Of a DNA stretch of 25,918 nucleotides, positions 10,701-22,700 are shown piece by piece (within the stretch, counting starts at the first letter, position 1; every line of letters starts with the position of its first letter). Below the pieces are notes generated by a model. It searched no databases. It had not been told where the DNA came from and worked only from the letters and a program-made list of their open reading frames with translations. The translations under genes and the position numbers were made by a program. Origin of the DNA: Reticulitermes lucifugus (taxonomy: Eukaryota > Arthropoda > Insecta > Blattodea > Rhinotermitidae); assembly GCA_026260175.1 (NCBI GenBank), contig JAKCWW010005667.1:1-25918 (forward strand). Reading direction: 5' to 3'.

Positions 10701-13700
10701 CATAGTTAAAATATTAGGGTTAATAAAACTTCACAAACTAATCACTGAGTTAACTAGTCATTGCCAACACTTTCGTCAGTGGAAGATGAGTTTGCTTCGC
10801 GATCTTCCTCGCACAGGACATTATCTTCTGTTCCATTCGTATCCTTTTACACACAGCACTTTTTAAAACGCTTGTTCATGGATGCTGGTGAAATGTCATG
10901 CCAAGCAGTCTTAGTCCATTGCTCAAGCAATCTCTCAGATGGTCTTCTAATGTTCCCTGCTGGTGTTAGTGGGCGGTTACCATATAGAAACTAATCCCCA
11001 TACAAGTGATGTGGTCATTCTGAATGGTTTGTTAATTACATTGATGGTTTTTAGAACATCAGTGCACACAACTACAAAAATTTTACTGACTTAAAATATT
11101 GATCGAATATTCTTACACTAGATTGAAGAATATAATAAGGAAGATACTGTATTATAATAAATATGCAATTTTAATGTGTAATGTTTTTAAAGATAATTCC
11201 CAATGCAACTTGTTACAGGGACCAAGACCAAAATATTTTACCCTGTAAATATTTATGTGAGGAATGATATCTGAATCAACTGTTGGCATGGTATATTGTA
11301 TTTTATATGAACTTTGAAATTTTCGTTTTTATTTTTTTAACAAAGTTAGCCTGATGATGACTTTTAAAAGTTGAAACATGTTGCTGGATATAGTGTAAGA
11401 AGTACTTACAAGTAAAGAGTTGTGTTTGACAGTGTAATAGTACCATTTGCCAATACAGATAACACAAGGGATGCAGAACATTAACATTTGCATTTTATAT
11501 CTATATAATTCTCAGCTGAAGAAGTGTACATCGTCTTAATCATGTCTGCCTGATTGTTAAACTGTTATAAATATAGTCATTTTTTAAGAGCGAATTTTAT
11601 GTTCTTAATCGCAATTTTGTTTTGTTTACCAGATCATTGCATGGTTCAGTTTGTGAAGCCAAACTTACTTGGTACTCAGAAGGAGTTTCGGAATCGATTC
11701 ATGAACCCTATTTCAAATGGTCAGTTTGAAGACTCAACAGCTCATGATGTGAAGATAATGAAGCGTCGGGCCCATGTTCTTCACAAGATGCTGGAGGGAT
11801 CCATTCAGGTACATTTATTTACTGTTTTATTCAGTGCAAATATCAGGTATAGATATGTTACTTAACACTGCAGAATTTGCAGTATGTTATTATGAAAATG
11901 CATTCAGCTATGGTGCTAACAAGGAAATGTTTTGTTTATTCAATTGTTCTTTCTCTTGGGATTGGAAGAACGAAAGGGAAGGATTATTTACTTGTGGTTG
12001 TAGTGCGAGTATTTTAGTCTGATTAGTCAGAATCTTGTATTAAATACATCCCATTGAATATGATGACACATGAGGACAGGTATGACAGCCATAGTAGTAA
12101 ATGTAACAAGTATCAGACCATATGCTACACCTGTACCTTTAATGGTATCAGGGTTTGGTTCCTTGAAAAAACAACTGAAACTGAAACAAACTGAAACAAC
12201 ACATATCAGAGTAGTATTTCCTATAACAAAGTGTTTAAATTCTGCAGCTAGTTCTCATACTGAATGTCTGAACACCTTTGTATTATATACTACTTTAGAA
12301 GTGAACTGAGGAACAAATAATACCAACCTTGATTTTAGGCTTCTGCGTTACAATGCCGGCTTTCTTTTCTCCTCGGACTCTTGACCCTTGAAGATGGGAC
12401 TCCTATGTTGTCCCGAAACGTCGGTAAATAATTACCACACAATGCTACGTAATATCCCAGAAGAGCGCAGATCTCATCAAATAATACCAAGTTAAGCCAA
12501 AATACCAATCACCTCATTTCAAAACACAGGAGACATGAATATACAAATTGTGATTCAACACACCCATAACATAAATTTGTGAGTGTAATGTAAGAAAGAT
12601 TTAATGTACCATGCTTTTCCTTCAGAAAGCTTTCGTAGTCAGCTGAACAGCTTCATTTTGCTTCTCCATATAAATTTCTTTAAGTGCAATGTACCATCAG
12701 CTACCATCCTTGTTTCTCTGGCTTCATTTTCTGTGTGGTTGTCTTGAGCAATTGGCCTCCTTGTTACTTACCTCCATATCTGTGGATATCAGTTTTGTTG
12801 CTTAGGAATATCACTAGGTGTCCTTGTTATAATCACTCTGTTCATCCATATCATCTAAGTCCTATTGGTTATTTTCTTTCTGTGCATATGTATTGATGAA
12901 CAGGTTCTGGAAAAAATTTTCAACTCCTGGTAATTTTTAATCAACTTGTGATCATCTCCATGCCTGCAAACACTGTGTACCATCTAGCTGTGGAGTAGAC
13001 CATGGAATTCTGGGTCTGTACATAGACTTACATTTCACACATAAATTTAATATTAATTCTTTGCTTGATATTCTGATTACAGTACTGTTTTTTGACAAGA
13101 GCCATGAAAACATGCTTCTTATTTCTGCTACAGCTTTGACACAACTGGTGTTGCATTAATTAATTAAATAGACCAACCAATGCACTATTTGACTACTTTA
13201 ATGTAGTGTCTTTCTTATACATCCTACACGTGTTTCTTACCTAGGTCCATCTTCACTACATTAAAGTAGTCAAATAGTGCATTGGTTGGTCTATTTAATT
13301 AATTGATTTGTAGAAATGCACGGTGATAATAGTGTGAAAAATGGTGTTGCATTGTTCAACCCTCAGCCTGTGTAAGTCAAAACATGCACCGGCATGGCTC
13401 AAGTACAGTCATGTCAAATGTAACTTGACAGATCATGGGATAAGATCATTCTGTGGACTTTAAAGCCACCTCATACATTCTGATTTTGATTGAAGTTTGA
13501 AGAAATAATGGACACTTTACTTGAAGACCTCCATCTGTTTCAGCATGTATCTCAAATGTAACTTACTGATTATGTACCCTACGTAACAAAAGTTATAGAG
13601 AAAAATGAAACAGGCAGTGAATGCCTATAATCTTCTTTGAAGTCTTGGGTTTTTTAAAGGTAATTAAACTAAAGGGAGTGAGTCTCCGAAAATTCTTATT

Positions 13701-16700
13701 CTGTGCTTACATATCCAGAGTTTTATTCTCAGCACTCAACAGTGTTCTTCAAAACACACACAGAGGTTACTAAAACCTTTTATTCTTAATAATAACTAAG
13801 TTATCTCTGCAGTTTCACATTCAGAAATTGTTGGTAAGGTGGTGAAAGTCAAATAAGTATTAGCAGGTAGTAGTGTAGGCAACAGGTTAACTGATGTAAT
13901 AATTTAAGAAGTGTCTTCTGGAATGTGATGTCATGTAGTCTGGTAAAAATTCATTGCTGTTTCAGAGAAACCTGTTACCTTGTTCAGGGTACCCAGACTA
14001 CATGACTTCACATCCCAGTAGACTACAGCTCATAGTGACTGCCTTTAGAAAATCATATCAAACATTATAAAATTATTATGCATGTCATTTCTGACAGTGA
14101 ATTGTAGTGTAGCAACACTGACCGTTTGCAAAATTTATAAAATATGTTGATGCAAGTTATAATGTAGAACACCGACCACCTTTGAAGGCCAGGAGATGTT
14201 GATGTTTATTAGGTTTGGAATGTGTGAAGGACCGATGTGGTAAAAAATGATAGATGGAGTAATTTGGTATGTAAGCGTTTTCTGCTGATGTAAGGGAAGA
14301 GACTTTTATATCGCTTGGATTAAGGTCATCTAAACTGCATGGTTAGCAGTTATGGTGAAACAGAAAGTTATTGTAATACAGTAGGCTGTACAAACATGCC
14401 ATATAATAAGTATAAAAACCCTAGGAAGTTGGGGTCAGGGAGGATTGACGTCTATGATTGAGGACTATGATTACGATTATTCTGACTAAGTCGATGAGTA
14501 GTTAGTATCGTCCAGGGGGACATACTGGCACTGCCATGATGTCCAACGCAGTGCAGCTGGTTTTCGTCTTCACACTGATTTGTCAAGGTAGGAAGGTTTA
14601 TTTTTGAGTTTACCTAAGGTCCATGGTGGTTTCGGTCAGTGAATGGTTGAAGTTTGATAAACTGTGAGTTGAAACGCTTTGGTACACCTCACTCCTTAAA
14701 TTTAAATAATGTAAACTTTTTATTAATATAGTTATTTAAGGGAAATTTGGAAAACTTAATTGTTGCTCTCTATCTCTCAATACCTATGCCTCCGAGCCTG
14801 GAAAAATATAGTTGTAGAGACTGATCTCTCGCAGTCCCTGCAGTAATTATTATTATTTTATACGAGAGATGGTGGCACGCTACCGGATCAGGTCTCTGGA
14901 CTCTGAGTTCTAGCACCTGGTTCCTATGCTCATAGCATCGCAAGGTACGACGTTCCGAAATTAGTAGGGAAGTCGGAAGGTCGGACGTTGCGGCGTAACA
15001 TGAATTTATCATGGATACATGTGTGTGTCAGACCTCTACTGTTCTTATCAGCATTTTTTAATGGTTCTTTATGTTTCTCCTTTTACTAGTATTAGGAGCC
15101 ACACCACAACCAAACAAGTCAGAATGCTTCTTGTTAGTAACATACATTATAACAACCTCCAAAAACACTCTTCTTTTGGACTTAGTCCATCAAGTCCATC
15201 ATGTGATATACAGTGTACCCAATTCTAAGGGATCTGCCAGATGAGGTACATTTCCCCATCACCTCAAGATGGCTTCTGAGCTGCTGTGCTTCAGCTGTAC
15301 ATTACATGATGATGGACAAAGCACAAAAGACACCATCATTAAAATTCTACAGAATTTAAATGTAACAACCTGTTTTCTTTGTGATAGGAGCCAGTATTGC
15401 AAAGACATGTACTTTCTTCTGTTGCAGAGGTTTGACTATTCAGTGTTGACTCCATTTCTGCCACCAAAACATGAGTATGTTATCTCAATCCGCTTGTCTG
15501 ATATCCAGATTAAGGCATATCAGTACTACTTGGAAAATTGTGCGATGGGTAAAAGTGGGGTGAATTTCAAGGGAGCACAACTTTTCAGTGATTACCAAAA
15601 TCTATCAAGAATATGGACACATCCCAGGGTGCTGCAGATGAGCACTGAAACTGCTGAGAAAAATGCCGAGAAAAAGGTAAGGCAGATGAATGACAAGGAA
15701 TTACAAGCCTCATTTGAAAGCACACTGTTAGGAAGCATGGTCTGCTTGCAAGTTTTTATTTTCTTTACCCTTTGGTGCCAGATGTGTTATATGTATAACA
15801 CACAGTGTGATGCTCACAATCCCATATGTCATATAAATATATCTGCTCTTATGCATCTGTCTTAAGTAGCCCCCATTTAAGTTGCAGTTTTCTGCAGATT
15901 ACTGAAGGCATTTAATTAATTCCAGTACCAAAGGGTTAATTGTACATGAAATTGGCCATATGTTGGAGTACAAAATGGGGTATTAGGATAAGTTCTTTCT
16001 CCCATAGATATTCTATATACACAGTAGCCTAGCAAAAATAACACCATTATCCCGGCCCAGATTGTTTGTTAAACAGTATGAACTTTGGCATAGTACAGAG
16101 CAGTGGCTTCCAATATGTGGGCCACACATCCCCAGGGGGCTACAGGATTACTCCAAAGGCCCTGAGAATTCATATAACTTTGTATTTAAGTCTTCTTCCT
16201 GAAGCCATTGCTTGTTTTTTTATGTTCTTTGCTAGTATTATCATTGTGAATAAAATACCAATTCATTTACGGTGGTTCGGAGTATATGACAGATTTTTGG
16301 CATGTATTTTCTCAGCACAACCTAGAAGTACAGCTACTAATATGTGCAGCTGCACAGATGTTTTGTAAGTTAATAAAAAGTCCTAATGCTTGGAAAGTCT
16401 GGGAACTACTGGTTCAGTGTGAAATGTATTTTACCCCTGAAGCGTTATAGTACACAGGTATTCTGTTTTAACATGCATGATGTGTTAGGTGGTGCAGGCT
16501 GTGAGTTAAATATTGAAGTAATAAATAAACATCTATAATAGTAAAATATGTGTTCGGTTTTACAAGTATGTATCATTGTGTTGCAGCGTTTAATGGAGTC
16601 AGATTCAGAGGGTTCACTACGAGACTTCATTGATGATGGTGATGATGATGGTACGGAAACAACAGAATCATCAGGCAGGTCATCCTCAGATGAATCAGAT

Positions 16701-19700
16701 GTGCAAGTTATAGCAGAAGGAGAGAAAAAAGTCAAATCCACCCGTAGAAATACACGAAGCACACGTAGCAAGGGTCTTGTTGAAGGTGAGTGTAATGTGT
16801 TTATCTTTACTGCCTGACTTATGTAATGCATTGTGTATGTCCATTGCCAGAGGACCAGAGATGTTTCTGGTGACCCAGTAGTTGCAAAGTATGCTGATGT
16901 CTGAGTCTTGCATTGATTTACATGTTTGAGAATTGCTGGTTTAAATTTTCAGGCATGTACTGTTGCACAGTGTATTCAGATACTTGATAAAAATGGCACT
17001 GAGTTTTTTTAAAACATTGTTGGGAGTATTTAGACCTACAAGAGAGGCAGTCAGGAATGGGATGCAGAAAGTGACACAGTTTGGAGCTTCATAATTCATA
17101 CTCATCACCAAATATTATAATAATGAAATGCATGATAATAGGATGGGGCTACTGAGCAGGTTGATACATTACGTTCTAGGCTTGTATTTGGGAGGTGCTC
17201 AGTTCAAATCTTGTCCAGGACTCTTTGACTGTCCTAAATGAGGTCTTCACCAGTTTCCTGCAGTTTCTCAAGGCTAATGTCAGGATAGTACCTTGATTAG
17301 GCCATGGCTGCTTCCTTCCTGATCCTTTACAATTCATCATTCATCATATGATCAACATTATGTAGTCTTAGATACTGACAGCATTGTAAAGTAAACCACA
17401 AGAAAGGATGGACGAGACATGTACAATGAATGGGGCAGTGAGAAATTTGTACAAAATTGCTGTCAGATAATCTGAATGGTAATAGCAACTTGTGAGATCT
17501 AAAAATAAATGGGAAGATGTATTGAAATGAACCTTGAAGAAATGGGAGGTGGTGGTATTTATACATGGACTGAATTATAATATGTGAAATTACTGTACAC
17601 CCTTGTGTTATTTTGTCTGTTTTTGAATATTGTATGTTTTAGAACCAGAAGTCAATGATGTTGATGAAGTTGAGAAATCAAAACCGTTGGCTTGGTGGAA
17701 GCAGTTTATTGAAGGGGATGAACTTGAAAACATAAAATATAGTGGTAAATTAGTTCTTCTGTTTGCCATTCTTCAGGAATGTGAAAAAATTGGAGACAAA
17801 GTGTGAGTACAATGCAGTTACTTCTTAAGTTAGTCAGTTTTGTGTGTGTGTTGTGTATGTTTCTGGAATGAAGTTTGTCATATGGGATCCTGGTAGTTGG
17901 AATTTGTGTATGGTCTTTGCTAAGACCATCTTACATATTCATTGTACTATTTCAGGTTGGTATTTAGCCAATCTCTATACTCGCTGGACCTCATTGAATA
18001 TTTTTTGGCGTGTGTTGATACTGCTACACAAGCTTCAGAGACTAAAGAGTCTCTTGACAACAATACTGGTTCGTGGAGTCTGGGATTGGATTATTTTCGT
18101 CTTGATGGTTCAACGTCAGCTGAAAATCGTAATGTCTGGTGCAGGGCCTTCAACCGTGAAGACAACCATAGGTCTGTAACCAGTACTTGAAGGATAAAGA
18201 AATTAGGAACAGATTAAATGCAGGGAATACATGCTACCGTTTGGTCTTCCTGTTTGCTGTCTAAAAATATGAAGATAAAAATATACATAATTATAGTTTT
18301 GCCTATTATTTTGTATGTGTGTGAAATTTGTCATGTTAAGGGAAGAACGTAGGCTCAGTTTGTTCTGGAACAGGGTGCTGAGTAGGATATGGGCCTAAGA
18401 GATATGAAGTAACAGGAGAGTGGAGAAAGTTGCATGTAGAGGAGTTTCATGATTTGTACTCTTCTCAAAATATTATTTTGCTGTTCAAACACCACCCAAC
18501 CCATCATTCAGGAAAATTCGAGTGTCTTCATGATAAGTCAAAACAAGAAACAAGATTGACATAAACAGCTTTATTCAAAAACCAAGCCTTGTAACAATTC
18601 TATAAAAAGTGGTCATGTAACTCATGGGTACAACAGGGCCCATCAGTAACATTTGCATGGAAGCCAAAAAATCCTAGACATGTCAGTGTGTAAGGCTTTG
18701 TGATGTTGGTTGATTAATTATGTCACAGTATTGTTGAACGGCATATGTTGTCCGAGATATAGTGCAGTGGCTGGTCACGCAAGCAGAAGCTTCTTCTGAA
18801 ATGTTTGTATATTAATATGTCTCAGACAATGAACAATGTCCAGCACGACTGGTGTAGGTACAGATCTAGACACAAGGATAATAGTAAAATTGACCTTAAG
18901 GAAATTGGCTGTGAAGGTTATGAATTATTTGGAAATGTCTCATGCTAAGATCCACTGGTAGTCTTCTGCAGATACAAGCCATAAAACAAAAGTTTATTGG
19001 TTTTTTATGTATAGAGTGACTGCTGAAGGTTGGCTGGCAGTAGATAGTATGTTTGTACCCTGTATTTGTTCTGATACATGTCTGATCTGCAGGGCTCGCC
19101 TCTTCATCATTTCAACCCGTGCTGGAGGTCTGGGTATCAATTTATTTGCAGCAAACCGTGTTATAGTTTTTGATGCATCATGGAACCCATCGCATGATGT
19201 TCAGAGCATTTTCCGGGTGTATAGGTTTGGGCAGAAGAAGCCATGCTACATATACCGGTTCTTAGCACAGGTATGCTGTATGAACTGAACACATTTTAGT
19301 AATATGACTATTAAAAAACTTATGTGAAGAAATCTTATGTATTAAGTTTATTAATCAGTATAATTCATTATGTCATAAATTTATTGATCAAAACATAAAA
19401 TCATAGTTCGGTAATTTTTAAATTGTAACACTGTGTCGAAAAAGAATTTTTTTTTAGACTTGTGGATCCAAACATAAATCATTTACCAAAGTTTCAAGAA
19501 AGTGACCTTGATGACTGTTATTGTACTACTCACATTCAAAGTGCAAACATTCTTGTAACATAAATGACTATGTGAAAGAGGAAAGCCATTTAAAGAAGCA
19601 GAAGAATTACATAGTACGTACTTACAGAGGTGTAAATATTCTTGAGGACTGCATCAACATAACGTGGAATGGTGAAAAGGGACACTGTTTTATTTTGTAG

Positions 19701-22700
19701 CCTCCCTTTGTTGTTTCATAAAAAGGAACAGGCTAAGTGTGTGTCCCTCCTAATAATTTCTGGATAAGTTTACAGACTATCATAAAAATTAGCGTAATCA
19801 TCATGCTGCTGCAGACCATTCCACCTTTGTACCTTCTAATTTTTTGCTTTGAGTAATACTGTACATGGCGGCCATGCAGATGTTTGACATGGTGGTGACA
19901 TTGCTTAACGTAGCTTTCCAAAAATTTGTGTTTGATGAATTTTTAATATAACATCATAACACTGTGACATCCCAGAATAGTTAAATCTACTTCAACACCA
20001 TGTCAGGGCCTCAGAGCTCACAGTCAGGTAAAGTGTGTACACTGTTTACAGTTTCCATTACAAAGTACAGTGTTGGGGGGTTTATTTATAAAACAAATTT
20101 GATGAACTGTTGTTCCTTTACACCACCCGTATAGAATTACATACTTCGTCTTGTCTGTGGTTTAATCTGTTCTTTCTCCTTTCCTGCGTCTTGCTCGCCA
20201 GTGGACCTGGTTCTGTTTGAATTTTGAAAACAAAGGTCTTTAAGTACCCATTGCTACAGCAGTTGCTCTTGCAACCCATGTCATACATTCTTCAGGACTG
20301 TTGTTTTTGTATAGTGATATACTCTTACATTGTTAGTTACAGCTTGCTTTTTGGTACCCAAAGCTTCTGTCATTATGTTAAAATATTGCACACTGTGATA
20401 CACTAAATCATAAGTATATAACTGAAAACCATAAACTGTGAACATTAACTGCAAGGTAAATGGTAAATGAAACTGTACTCTGTTGATATACTTTTCAAAC
20501 GAAATTAAGATCTTTGAATGAAAGTGAGAGCACCCAAGTCACCATTTAAAATCTTCTGTGGCATGCTGTTAGGTAGTCACCATCCTCTCTCTGAGGAGGC
20601 CTGGTTTCAATCCAGAGCTAGCCCTTTTGGGATTTGTGGTGGACAAAGTGGCACTGGGACAACTTTTCCTCTGCACACTTCAGTTTCACCTTGACAGTAT
20701 CATTCCACCAGTCATCTGTACTCATGTTTAATTTGTCATTGACTCTATAATCGTAGCAATTGACAGTGTCATTAAATAAAACACTCCACCCTCTCTGAAA
20801 CCTTAGTAATATATAAGTTTTTATTACCTAGTAATATAGTTGCACTTATTGCATTGCATTCAGTGATTGAAAAGACATAAACTAGAAATTGCAGATCTCC
20901 AAGAATGTAACATAAAAGTAGGAAATTTACAATGGCATAAGTATTCTAATATATTTGCTTCTCAACACATCTGGTGGTTCAGAGAGTTTGTGGTTTCCCC
21001 CTGTATTCTAGCAATAGTGCTACAGCTGAGAATGATAGAATGCATGTTCATGTGTGCAGAGCAGGGATGTTAACATTTGTGCACATAACTGTGTATAGGT
21101 CTCCATCTACAGCAGTTAAAAAGGCTCCCCCCCCCCACACGTGCGCTTGCGGTCAGACTTTAGTAGGCACTCCATAGGGATGCACATGAGACTAAAAATT
21201 TCTGTAGCAGAGAAAGAGAGGATAATGTGTGAGTGCTGCTATCTATCAGTGGGGTGGCAGTATAGTATGATCAGTCCATAACATGTTTGGTTTATTAGGA
21301 ACCAAAGATTTGTGTGTCATGTTACAGTTCATATAGTTCAATTTCCATTATATGTATTTCATTCACTTCACAACACTAAAGTGACTGAAATATATAGTGT
21401 AACTTGAATATTGGGCCTATTCGAAAAGCTGGGTAAGCAGTATCTAAGCAATCATTCCATTTTAAGAAAAGTGAAGAGTTTTTCACTTCTGTAAGAGTCT
21501 GCCTTTAGACCCTATCATGAATAGCTGAACTCAGTCCAAACTTTGAACCAAGACACTATACTGAAGGATGTCAGCATTTGACAGAAATTACTACGGAGTT
21601 TTTTGATTTGGTATTATTACTCTGTATGGTGGAAAGTTGGTATTTAATTTCAGTGGGAGGGGGATTTCTTGATTTCTGCACTGGAATATATGCAGCATAA
21701 TTCATTCCAGGGTACAATGGAAGAGAAGATTTATGATCGTCAAGTAACAAAGTTATCCCTCTCATGTCGAGTTGTGGATGAGCAACAGATTGAACGGCAT
21801 TACAACATGGCTGACCTTCAGGAGCTCTACAAGTTCAGTCCTGAAGAGAAGACTAAACGTCCAACTCCAATTCTACCCAAGGTTTGTAATATGAAACTGT
21901 TCTTACGTAGTGTAGTCTTTTGACACAACATTTATTTTGTCTGCCGGTACAGCACAAATACTGTCTGAAACGTATGGTTGTATAATATAACTTCAGTTGA
22001 ATTGAGTATTTGTACAAATAGAACAGATCTACACTCCTGCATGTTATTATGAAATATCAACCAGCAGGAAAAAGGAACCCAGGGCTCCCATTAAAGAGAT
22101 TTCTGGATTGGACTGGAACAGACCACACGGCCTGAATCCCTGAACACATGATGATGATGATTTTTATGAATACAGCATATAAAAAAAAAAGAACTTACAC
22201 TGACACCATGACTTGAACTGGTTATTTGACCTCCACATCAGTGCTCATATCCTTCTGACTTGTCTATCAGTGAATACTAGTGTCCAAGCAAAGTTTAATC
22301 TTGACTCACATTTTGCTGTGGAATCTAGTTGCACATTTCAGATGTGTCATTAGCAGTAACCCTGTTTTTCTTGAACTTAAGTAGACATATATACCTGGAC
22401 TTTCTTATTGCTGCACCAGGTACAGCGGTTTTGTCACACAGAGAACTTGCATCCATCAGGGTAGTGCATGACAGTTATTCTGCTCAGGAGAGCAATAAAA
22501 TAAACACATTGTACCGGCCTAACCCTTCGGTTTCGGAATTAAATGCTCAGTGGGTGCTGCTGATGACCGGCATTTACATGAGAGCTGAAAAAGCAAGGCC
22601 ATTAAAGTGCATCACCTTAACCTTACACTAGACATTTTGAGGACCTTACTGCATGACAGGTGTGCCTGACATGATGTGCCAGATGTCTGGGATAGATATT

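Larger units (their letters stand above)
10519..11632 (+). other. ATRX intron
   Basis: A 1114-nt intron containing an antisense pogo-like transposase tail (10754-10995) with its probable terminal repeat at 10549, and a CTGATGA-hairpin motif at 11346-11387. The remainder is AT-rich with nothing recognisable. Confidence 0.8.
11809..15427 (+). other. ATRX intron (largest, 3.6 kb)
   Basis: It holds a motif-bearing repeat near 12340-12485, a perfect 51-bp inverted repeat at 13158-13304, a foldback element at 13918-14018, a CpG-rich block at 14770-15012, and a possible nested sense-strand mini-gene (14536-15244). The stretches 11870-12330 and 12490-13150 show nothing recognisable. Confidence 0.8.
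16786..17642 (+). other. ATRX intron with nested repeats
   Basis: An 857-nt intron made largely of a degenerate LINE 3' end (17020-17580) split by a SINE (17147-17404). Sequence before 17020 is unremarkable. Confidence 0.8.

Noticed and set aside
16445..16831. 128-codon antisense frame overlapping exon g
   Set aside because: Complement of the Asp/Ser-rich linker; phase and splice sites support the + strand reading.
22140..22165. ATGATGATG run as a start region
   Set aside because: It is the microsatellite tail of a LINE 3' end.
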